From an uncultured Clostridium sp. (GTDB taxonomy: Bacteria; Bacillota; Clostridia; Clostridiales; Clostridiaceae), in NCBI GenBank assembly GCA_900548455.1, contig URKQ01000054.1, positions 1 to 14,788 of the forward strand: 14,788 nt of DNA. Reading direction: 5' to 3'. The notes beneath the pieces are model-generated. The model searched no databases. It saw only the letters and a list, made by a program, of their open reading frames with translations, and was not told the DNA's origin. This document shows positions 1-6,600 of this stretch, piece after piece; within the stretch, counting starts at the first letter, position 1; each line of letters opens with the position of its first letter. The position numbers were made by a program, and so were the translations under genes.

Positions 1-22
1 ACCTTATGGTTCCCTTTGAGTA

Positions 23-43
23 TCTCTCCTTAACAAGGAGGGA
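23..43. repeat. Short hairpin (9-bp stem, 3-nt loop)
   Basis: Positions 23-31 pair with 35-43 around the loop AAC, with one G-T pair. The core is CTCCTT/AAGGAG. There is no T-tract on either side, so it is not a convincing terminator. It may be the 3' part of a structure or repeat that continues to the left of the window. Confidence 0.4.
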
Positions 44-130
44 ACAGAGTCCCCTTCCAACCCCCCATAGGAAAAGCTGTGCATAAGCTGATTAAATTAT
101 TGTCAGCATAACTTGTACATTCTATCACTG

Positions 131-144
131 TATTTTACTACAGA
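131..144 (+). repeat. Left copy of a 14-nt direct repeat
   Basis: TATTTTACTACAGA is present here and again, identically, at 1547-1560. Both copies are followed by a T-rich stretch. Together with the partly matching pair 229-251 and 1463-1484, the repeats lie on both sides of the two membrane-protein genes. Fourteen AT-rich bases can match by chance, so this is only suggestive. Confidence 0.4.
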
Positions 145-228
145 ACCTTTATATATTACTTATATTGTATATAGTTTTTAACAGTTTTTGGTGAGAAAAT
201 CTCCTTTTTAGCGCAGTCTTAGCAGTAC

Positions 229-251
229 AATAAAAAATCACCTCCATTACA
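229..251 (+). repeat. Decayed copy of the terminator arm found at 1463-1484
   Basis: This stretch contains AAATCACCTCCATTACA. It matches the left arm of the perfect terminator at 1466-1512 except for one substitution and one extra A. The matching right arm is not intact here: TTTTTTACTGAAGAG follows instead of a full complement. It looks like a degenerate copy of the same hairpin element, and it would not terminate transcription well. Confidence 0.4.
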
Positions 252-415
252 TTTTTTACTGAAGAGCATTTATCTATGTACGGACATATTATGATATACT
301 TATATCGTCAACTCTGTTAATAATATCAATTTTTGTATTAGGTAAATAGTTATGTTTAGTTGTGAGAAATTCAATTAAAACTGTATACAAATTTAATTAT
401 AGGATGGTGATTTAT

Positions 416-1006
416 ATGAATGATGAAAAAATAATATTTAAGTGTACTACAACTAAGTCGATGAAAGATATTATTGAAGCAAGCAAAATTGTGAATAAGA
501 AAAAATATACGACTTATAAAATAACATTAGTTATTATTTTGATTTTCTTTTTTTCATATACTACGTTACATCAAATGACTAAATTTCAAATACAGTTTAC
601 TGAATCAATAGCTATATATCTTACAAATCTATTTTGTTGGATTATTAATCTAATAATAATCTTTTGCATAGTATATACTGCAGAAATTATCTGGCAAACA
701 CAATTAATTTACGCAATAATTTTCAAAAAGGGAAAAAACGAGCCAATATATAAATATATATGTTTTTATGATGATAAATGTACGCTTTATTATGAATTAG
801 ATTCAAAAATACAGTTTAAGGTTAATATAATTTATAATACAATTACTAATTGTTATATAACTAAAAATATAATATTATTGGTTTCTAATCAATCTAAAGT
901 AATCATAAACAAAAGTTTATTTGAAATTGGGGATTCAGATAAATTTGTTGATTTTATAAGAGAAAAGATTAATGGAGATATTACAATAAAAACAGTAAAT
1001 AAATAG
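416..1006 (+). CDS. YcxB-like membrane protein
   Basis: Protein of 196 residues. The ATG at 416 is preferred because AGGATGGTGA lies 6 nt upstream; a longer reading from GTG at 362 has no such site. Two hydrophobic segments (about 35-52 and 65-92) anchor it in the membrane. The C-terminal half (about 114-185) is a predicted beta-rich cytoplasmic domain. It has the general pattern of YcxB-like proteins: an FYDD-type motif, a stretch aligned with 'Y..I', a strand ending in INKSLF, and a closing 'F..FI.EK' helix. The role of YcxB proteins is unknown. The next gene follows after 55 nt on the same strand, so the two are probably cotranscribed. The family assignment rests on pattern resemblance only. 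Confidence 0.6.
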   Translation: MNDEKIIFKCTTTKSMKDIIEASKIVNKKKYTTYKITLVIILIFFFSYTTLHQMTKFQIQFTESIAIYLTNLFCWIINLIIIFCIVYTAEIIWQTQLIYAIIFKKGKNEPIYKYICFYDDKCTLYYELDSKIQFKVNIIYNTITNCYITKNIILLVSNQSKVIINKSLFEIGDSDKFVDFIREKINGDITIKTVNK

Positions 1007-1061
1007 TGGATACTTATAATAATCATTTTTACAAAAATATTTATTGATAGGAGCTTAATAT

Positions 1062-1445
1062 ATGGCGAATAAATTTTTCAAAATTTTTAAAAAATATAGT
1101 TGGATTTTCATTTTATTAATTGCTTTTGGGATTACAATGATATATAAAAGTGAAATTTTATTATACCTTAATTCTATTATATTTAATCCTTCAACATCAT
1201 TTTTCATCCTTATATTGAGTGGATGTGCAATTGAAATTCTTGAATATCCAATAGTTCTTGTGCTTTATATATTCAGCATAATTTTTATTATACTTGGATC
1301 TATATATAAGCGTCATTTTAAAAATACTACGGACTCTAAATATAAAAAGAAATACTGTTTAATATCTATTTGTATGTTTATCATAGGCATATTAGGAATT
1401 CCAGTTTCTACATTTATTATTTTATTTTTATTTGCAATACAATAA
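1062..1445 (+). CDS. Small hypothetical multi-span membrane protein
   Basis: Protein of 127 residues with no recognised family. It is very hydrophobic, with spans near residues 12-28, 46-82 (long enough for two passes) and 98-126. Short Lys-rich stretches lie at the N-terminus and near residues 83-97, which would suit cytoplasmic positions. The start is supported by AGGAG about 8 nt upstream of the ATG. It follows the YcxB-like gene and ends just before a strong terminator, so the pair looks like a two-gene operon. A joint membrane role is inferred from position only. No signal peptide cleavage site or catalytic motif is visible. Confidence 0.6.
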   Translation: MANKFFKIFKKYSWIFILLIAFGITMIYKSEILLYLNSIIFNPSTSFFILILSGCAIEILEYPIVLVLYIFSIIFIILGSIYKRHFKNTTDSKYKKKYCLISICMFIIGILGIPVSTFIILFLFAIQ

Positions 1446-1462
1446 TTAAAGGATTTACTTTT

Positions 1463-1484
1463 AATAAAAATCACCTTCATTACA
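1463..1484 (+). repeat. Right copy of the terminator-arm repeat
   Basis: This is the left arm of the terminator. It is nearly identical to 229-251 apart from one substitution and one missing A. Its presence on both sides of the two membrane-protein genes suggests a duplicated element or a cassette boundary. Confidence 0.4.
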
Positions 1485-1512
1485 CTTTTTATTGTAATGA
1501 AGGTGATTTTTT
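1466..1512 (+). terminator. Strong rho-independent terminator
   Basis: A perfect 19-bp stem (1466-1484 with 1493-1511) encloses an 8-nt loop and ends in a run of T. It lies 20 nt after the stop of the small membrane-protein gene. The left arm starts with five A, so the structure could also terminate transcription from the right. Confidence 0.85.
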
Positions 1513-1513
1513 G

Positions 1514-1533
1514 GGGCTCTGTATGCAGAGCCC
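1514..1533. repeat. Second perfect hairpin directly after the terminator
   Basis: GGGCTCTG (1514-1521) pairs fully with CAGAGCCC (1526-1533) around the loop TATG. It begins two bases after the T-tract of the terminator and is unusually GC-rich for this window. It has no T-tract of its own. It may back up termination or be part of a small repeated element. Confidence 0.55.
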
Positions 1534-1820
1534 TGTATTACATTTTTATTTTACTACAGAGTCTTTTTTTATTGATAAACTTTTAAATTAAAGTCATATC
1601 AAAGATTATGATACTTTATTTTTAAGTCTTAATTTATCAGCTACCATAGCTATAAATTCTGAGTTTGTTTTGAAGTCCAATAACTACAAAACTTGTAATC
1701 CCTGTCATAGACTCATTCTTAACTTTTAAATTTTATAATTAAGTACCAATATTCATTGGCTTAGATTATATTTATTTATCGCTATAATTATATAGCTAAT
1801 ATTTCTTTTAGTCTAGTATC
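1534..1820. other. Intergenic region with a possible gene remnant
   Basis: No intact gene is visible. On the minus strand about 1606-1735 reads like the end of a broken ORF. One frame gives VKNESMTGITSFVVIGLQ and then runs out of sense. A neighbouring frame, opened after a stop at 1684-1686, gives LLDFKTNSEFIAMVADKLRL and a few more residues to a stop at 1606. Joining the two would need a frameshift near 1680. The source gene was not recognised and this may be chance. The junction between host DNA and prophage may lie in this stretch, but no att repeat was seen. Confidence 0.3.
1547..1560 (+). repeat. Right copy of the 14-nt direct repeat
   Basis: Identical to 131-144 (TATTTTACTACAGA). It lies 13 nt after the GC-rich hairpin and is followed by a T-rich run (TCTTTTTTT). 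Confidence 0.4.
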
Positions 1821-2252
1821 TTATGCAATTCTTTTTCTAACAGGTCTTACTAATCTTTCTCCTCTATCTCCTCTTATATATCTCATTTCTAACACATCTC
1901 TGCTTATGCCTATTTTTTCAGCTAATTCCGTCAAAGTTAAAAAAGTTCCTTCATATATAATATGTATATTATTACGTTTATTATTTTGTTGCTGCTTATT
2001 AGTAATCCATCTGCAATTTGAAGGTTCATAATCACCATTTGTATTTATTCTATCTATACTCACACCTTCATCATATCCATTTTTCATGCTCCAGTTATAG
2101 AAATTTATATATTCATACCATTCATTACAAACTTTAATTCCCCTAGCACCATATAAATAATAGTCTTTACAATTTTCATTGTTACATCTCTGAAGCATAC
2201 TTTGCCAAACATTCCAGTTCTTTGTTTTACTTAAACCATGTCTTTTCCACAT
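1821..2252 (-). CDS. Short HNH/AP2-like phage DNA-binding protein
   Basis: Protein of 143 residues from a phage-associated family often annotated as HNH endonuclease-like or AP2-domain protein. Recognisable parts are 'RHGLSKT...W..M..RC' (4-23), YGARGIKVCNEW (34-45), and SIDRINTNGDYEPSNCRW (65-82), followed by an Asn-rich 'QQQNNKRNN'. The C-terminus (about 106-127, LTELAEKIGISRDVL) looks like a helix-turn-helix. Longer relatives often carry an N-terminal Cys-rich 'GQRFGRL...CDCG...SCGC' module; that is missing here, so this is a short form. The start is supported by AAAGGAGG 8 nt upstream. A strong hairpin lies just before that site. Nuclease activity is not demonstrated; it could be a free-standing homing-type gene or a DNA-binding protein. 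Confidence 0.7.
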   Translation of the reverse strand: MWKRHGLSKTKNWNVWQSMLQRCNNENCKDYYLYGARGIKVCNEWYEYINFYNWSMKNGYDEGVSIDRINTNGDYEPSNCRWITNKQQQNNKRNNIHIIYEGTFLTLTELAEKIGISRDVLEMRYIRGDRGERLVRPVRKRIA

Positions 2253-2272
2253 TTATTATTCCTCCTTTCAAA

Positions 2273-2312
2273 AAAAAGGTAGCAAATAAAATAATTTATT
2301 CACTACCTTTTT
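2273..2312 (-). terminator. Terminator-like hairpin directly before the HNH/AP2-like gene
   Basis: On the minus-strand RNA, positions 2312-2295 pair continuously with 2290-2273 (18 bp, 4-nt loop), followed by eight U. Two of the pairs are G-U only on the minus-strand RNA; on the plus strand they become mismatches. This favours function in leftward transcription. The ribosome binding site of the HNH/AP2-like gene begins right after the U-tract. It may insulate that gene or act as a leader attenuator. A possible minus-strand -10 (TATAAT, reading 2325-2320) has no good -35. Confidence 0.75.
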
Positions 2313-2381
2313 ATTTTCAATTATATATTGAAAAATATTTTAAACTTCATCTCATAAATAGTCTGATTATTAAGAATTTTG

Positions 2382-2410
2382 TTGATGTTATATGTGCAAA
2401 TAGTTATACT
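2382..2410 (+). promoter_or_regulatory. Sigma-A-type promoter for the 217-residue plus-strand gene
   Basis: TTGATG (2382-2387), a 17-nt spacer, and TATACT (2405-2410). This is 4/6 and 5/6 match to the consensus with ideal spacing. The predicted transcript would begin about 30 nt upstream of the ATG at 2448. It points opposite to the late genes, giving the cargo gene its own expression. Confidence 0.6.
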
Positions 2411-2447
2411 TATATTAAGCTAAATAATATTTAAGGAGGAATGTTTT

Positions 2448-3101
2448 ATGCCACAAGTTATTTTACAAGATGCAAACATTGTTGTTCATGGTACTTCTCG
2501 ACACGGTTTAGATTACGATATTGCTCATGTTACAATGTTAATTCAAACTAATGAACCTATTCCTGAAGATTTAGAATGGGCTATACCGCATATTGAAGAC
2601 ATACCTGATAAAGCCATAAATCTTATAAGAGATGGTAAAACAGCAATATATCCAATGTTAAAAACCAAAATTAGACAAGACATTTCTAATATACTTGATA
2701 ATGTTGATAACGGAAATCAATCAGAATTATTAGATGATATTGAGAAGGCTTTGCTTTTAACATGTATGCACATTACAAATATTGAATCATTAGACAACGA
2801 GAAAAAACTTTATGTAATTTCCTATAAATATCGATTATATCCAGTAGATGCAAATACATTTGACTTCAAAGTATTATTACCTTTTGATGGTCTAGAAATG
2901 TCCCCAAGCGGTGGGAAATTACAAATTACATTCATAGCTCCAATTGGTGCAATAATAAATACTGAAGTTACAGATGCCAAAGATTTTCAAGGACAATCAG
3001 TTGCACATGAAGCAATTTCTCCAATATCTTTAGTCAATAAAAATGCGGTAAGTTTTGAAATTCATCAAGACCCAATTTTTACAATAAGATATAATTATTA
3101 A
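2448..3101 (+). CDS. Unrecognised soluble protein in a moron-like cassette
   Basis: Protein of 217 residues with a strong ribosome binding site (AAGGAGG, 8 nt before the ATG). I do not recognise the family. No membrane segment, signal peptide or catalytic motif is visible. The N-terminal part (1-35) and the C-terminal part (about 120-217) alternate like beta strands. The middle (about 50-115) looks helical and acidic. The C-terminus is notable for LPFDGLEMSPSGGKLQ, IAPIGAIIN and a closing 'DPIFTIRYNY'. It is transcribed against the late genes from its own promoter, ends at a terminator, and has another terminator hairpin upstream. That is the layout of a moron: an independently expressed cargo gene within a prophage. 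A role in host fitness or in excluding other phages is possible but purely inferred from position. Confidence 0.75.
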   Translation: MPQVILQDANIVVHGTSRHGLDYDIAHVTMLIQTNEPIPEDLEWAIPHIEDIPDKAINLIRDGKTAIYPMLKTKIRQDISNILDNVDNGNQSELLDDIEKALLLTCMHITNIESLDNEKKLYVISYKYRLYPVDANTFDFKVLLPFDGLEMSPSGGKLQITFIAPIGAIINTEVTDAKDFQGQSVAHEAISPISLVNKNAVSFEIHQDPIFTIRYNY

Positions 3102-3124
3102 AAGGGCTTAATTAAGCCCTTTTT
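3100..3124. terminator. Bidirectional terminator between convergent genes
   Basis: A perfect palindrome: AAAAGGGCTTAA (3100-3111) followed by TTAAGCCCTTTT (3112-3123), with T-tracts in both directions. It overlaps the stop codon of the plus-strand gene (3099-3101) and contains the stop codon of the small minus-strand ORF (3108-3110). One structure therefore ends both transcripts. Confidence 0.8.
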
Positions 3125-3266
3125 CATCTTCATATTTAATTAACTCTTGTAATATACTTAATCTTCCTAAAGTAAAATAAACTTCACTATTAGATTGGTT
3201 TTCATCTAAACACTTATCAAGTTCAATAATAATGTCTTTTAATTTATTTTTAACAAAATTAGTCAT
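3108..3266 (-). CDS. Small hypothetical protein, 52 residues
   Basis: A short ORF beginning MTNFVKNKLKDIIIELD and ending YEDEKGLN. It is well supported by a strong site (GGAGGG, 7 nt upstream of the ATG at 3266). It is predicted helical, highly charged, with no membrane segment or known motif. It lies 92 nt after the XhlA-like gene on the same strand, so it is probably the last gene of the late transcript before the bidirectional terminator. Its last codons fall inside the terminator stem. Small genes of unknown role are common at this place in phages; I assign no function. Confidence 0.6.
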   Translation of the reverse strand: MTNFVKNKLKDIIIELDKCLDENQSNSEVYFTLGRLSILQELIKYEDEKGLN

Positions 3267-3358
3267 TATTACTCCCTCCTATTTCCTATTAATATATTTT
3301 ATGAATTAATTTTTAAATTGATACTTTTTATTTTCAATTATGACATTTATTTTTATGA

Positions 3359-3607
3359 CTATATTAAGTTAAAAACACTATTTAATACATATGTAATCGC
3401 ACATCCCCCTATTATTCCAATTAGCCATTTTATCATATTGCTTAAGCTATTCATATTTTTTATTAAGTTTTCTATATCCTTATGTAATCCTACACTGTCT
3501 TTCTCCATACTATCCATTCTCATATCAACCTTTTCAAATTTATTGTCAACCTTATCAAATTTATTATCATGTTCATTTAATTTCAATTCTATGGTTTCCA
3601 TGTTCAT
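3359..3607 (-). CDS. XhlA-like membrane-anchored coiled-coil protein (haemolysin XhlA family)
   Basis: Protein of 82 residues. The first about 55 residues form a charged coiled coil with repeated 'DKVDNKFEKVD' heptads. A single C-terminal membrane span follows (about 58-80, 'MIKWLIGIIGGCAITYVLNSVF'). This is the build and length of the XhlA family, which in Bacillus phage PBSX works with holin XhlB and the endolysin in host lysis. The start is supported by GGAGGTG 5 nt upstream; a second ATG two codons later is possible. It lies 20 nt after the tape measure gene. That is odd: XhlA normally comes after tail-tip and fibre genes and next to holin and endolysin genes, none of which is present here. 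Confidence 0.75.
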   Translation of the reverse strand: MNMETIELKLNEHDNKFDKVDNKFEKVDMRMDSMEKDSVGLHKDIENLIKNMNSLSNMIKWLIGIIGGCAITYVLNSVFNLI

Positions 3608-3627
3608 TTTATCACCTCCACTCGGAT

Positions 3628-6600
3628 TTATCTTATAAGTAGTCCGCTTTCTCTTAAAGATTTTCTAATTAACTTGTCTAAATTTATTTCTGTTTTCATT
3701 TCATCAAATTTAGTTCCAGTATGATTTATAGTTACATTATTATCTATTTTTACATCCTTATTATTAAAAAGATTCCTTTTATATAATTCTAGTATTGCAT
3801 CTTTAATTGCATTGGAAATATTAATGTCTAATTGTCTACTAACTTCGCTTTTAATTTCTCTTTCCATTTTTGCTGTTGTCATTAAAGCGTTTGTAACTTT
3901 AGTGTTAGAAGGTGCTTGAATTAAATCTCCTTGCATTGCTGAACTTAACATTCTAGCATTACTAGATATAGAATCCCATAATTCCATACCCCTCTCATTA
4001 CCGACTACAGTAGACGCATTTTGAACTGTACCACCTTCTGCAAATTCATCTATATAATTAGAAGGTTTTATATTATTTTGCCATGCTCTTTCTATTCTAT
4101 TAACTGTTACATTTACTTCTTTATCCTTTATACCTGCTAATTTCTTAATAATTTCTTCGAGATTACTAATAGTACCATCCTTATTTACTTTAATATTAAG
4201 GGGTGTACCATTTAAATTTAAAACACCTTGTAAAGTTCCATCCTCGGCTGTAGTAACTTGTTCCAATGCATAAATCACATTGCCACTGGCATCTGTAATT
4301 TGCCCTTCTGTATTCCAATGTTCCCTAGCTAAAGATTGTATTGCTACTATCTGTTTACCTCTTTCTTGTTGCTCTTTCCTAGCTTCTTCGTCTAATTGGT
4401 TACAATAATTTTGACTATATCCTTTCGCATCTGCATAATGAATACCTGTCTCATCTACCCAAAACTTAGTCATGGTAGTTATTTCCCCAGTTGTTTCATC
4501 AACTTTTACTTTTACATCATCCCAAGTTTTAGTATGTATATTATATACTTTATAGTTACCATCTGCTGTTATTTCTTCTAAGCCTTTATAATGTGCTTTT
4601 TCTTTTTCAAAATCCTCTAACCTTTTTATATCTTTAGCTGTCATTATTTCTCCAGTGAATCTATTAATATTGTTTAAAAGTTCAGGGTATTTTTCTTGAG
4701 CAAGTTTAATATAGTTTTGATATTTGTCACTTTCTTTATCTAATAATGCTTTCCTTTCATTTTCTTTTAACTCTATCATTTTCAACACTTTTTCTCGTTC
4801 CGTTCCTGTTAATTTATCAGCATGAATTTTTAATTCTTCTATAGCTATATCGTAATTTGCTCTTATTGTTTCTTTTTCAGTGTCCATAGCTGTCTTTTTC
4901 TCAATTAACATTTCAGATAAATTTTGTTGATTCATGTTTTTAGCTCTAGTATCAAATTCAGCTTGTGCTTTTATCTTTTCTTCTTCACTATTTACTAAAT
5001 TCTCATATGCAATTTGTTGTGTTTGTTTCATTAATTGGTCTATTTCTATCATATCTTCTTTTGTTAATTCTCGTTTTTCTTCACTAGCCTTTTTATATAT
5101 TTCATTCATCTTTTCTTTATTTTCAGTAACCTTTTCAATTTGTGCCTGTCCAGTTTTATCTAATATTTCAAGTATCTCCTGTTCAGCTTCATCCACTGCA
5201 CCATCACCAACATTAAACATATCTGACATAGCTTTATTAGATTCTTCACGCCTACTTTTTATTGTTTCTATTATGCCATCACATAGTTCGTTGGTCTTGG
5301 TTATAAGATTGTCCTTTTCCTCTTCATTTATTAAATTATCCATATTGGTATTATAAATTTCAAATCGTAAATTACGTACTTTGGTAGCCATTTCATCTAA
5401 GTTGCTTTGGGTTTCTTTGCTTACACCTTCATTCCATTCACCATAGGTAATGCCCATCTTTTCAAGTTCTTCTCTGCTATATCTCTGTGTGTCTGTGAGC
5501 TGTGCTATTATCTGCTCCATATAGCTCATTTCATCAGTACTTTTTAATATAGTGCTATTCATGACATCCCCATATTCATGGGCGGTATACATTCCTACTC
5601 CAAGCAAACCTACTGCTCCAATTGCTACTGGTAACACTCCACTAAATGCAGTTAATCCACCACTCAAAGCACCTATCCCCTTAGTAGCTACACCTGTTGC
5701 ATTTCCTACTGTTTTAGTTGCTCCACCTAATTTACCTAACCATTTTAATAAACCACTTACATCTTTACATAAACCACCTACACCTTTACTTAAACTACCT
5801 ACTACTTTTAATACTCCACCACTTGCAAATGTAAATAGTCCAAATTTAATAATAGATTGTTGTGTTTCTTTATCTAAATTGCCGAACCAATCTACTAAGC
5901 CTTCTAATTCATCCATGAAGTCAGATACATAAGGAAGTACATCTTCTCCTATTTCAATTCCTAATTCTTTAAATCTATTTTTTAACATTTCAACTTTAGA
6001 TGCAAAAGTTGCATATCTAGTTTCAGCTTCTTTAGATAATGCTGTATTTTCTTCCCATGCAGTAGTACCAATGTTAATTGCATTGCTAAATACATCACTT
6101 GCACTACTTGCTCTTAATAATGCATCTCTTAACCTTACTTCTGTTATTCCCATATCATCAATTACTTTTATAGCACTACTGCCTTGTTTTTCTGCATCTC
6201 CTAGTCCTCTTATAAAAGATATAATTGCACCACTTGCATTAGTTTCAAATGCTGTTTTAAATTCATCTGTTGTCATTCCTGCTATACTCGCAAAATCTTG
6301 TAAACTATCACTTCCAGTTTCACAAGCTAGTTGCATGTTAATCATAACCTTAGAGAAAGCTGTTCCTCCTGCTTCTGCTTCAATTCCTACAGAACTTAAA
6401 GCACCTGCAAAAGCCATTATTTCCGCTTCAGACATTTTCACTTGTTTACCTGCACCTGCTAAATTCATTCCCATACTAACAATATCTGCTTCCGTTGTGG
6501 CTAGATTATTACCTAACGCAACTATAACACTTCCTAGATTAGAAAAGTTGTCTTGACTCATACCCACAATATTCGCAAATTTAGCTAATTGACTCGCTCC

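Larger units (their letters stand above)
1..361. other. Intergenic region without an intact gene
   Basis: No ORF with a ribosome binding site was found on either strand. The first 60 bases are noticeably richer in G+C than the rest and carry a hairpin at 23-43. A second, weaker inverted repeat (GCTGA at 87-91, TCAGC at 103-107) lies nearby. Two short stretches (131-144 and 229-251) recur downstream of the two membrane-protein genes near 1463-1560. A possible weak promoter for the following gene is TTGTGA (360-365), an 18-nt spacer, and TATACA (384-389). No tRNA fold was recognised. Confidence 0.6.

Noticed and set aside
1..60. Possible tRNA or structured RNA at the left edge
   Set aside because: There is a hairpin, but no acceptor stem, T-loop motif or anticodon arm could be assembled.
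362..415. Longer N-terminus of the YcxB-like protein from GTG at 362
   Set aside because: It has no binding site, while the ATG at 416 has a good one and starts a typical N-terminus.
1370..1591. Plus-strand open frame overlapping the end of the small membrane-protein gene
   Set aside because: It runs through the perfect terminator and the GC-rich hairpin and has no good start.
2222..2434. Plus-strand open frame between the HNH/AP2-like gene and the cargo gene
   Set aside because: It crosses the terminator hairpin and the promoter of the cargo gene and has no binding site.
3318..3638. Plus-strand open frame opposite the XhlA-like gene
   Set aside because: It is Ile/Leu/Ser-rich, has no binding site and lies antisense to a well-supported gene.
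4934..6556. Open frames on the plus strand opposite the tape measure gene (4934-5356, 5552-5932, 6071-6556)
   Set aside because: They are antisense to a clearly coding gene and have odd Ser/Leu/Pro/Thr-rich composition, as expected for the reverse of helical coding sequence. No convincing binding sites were noted.
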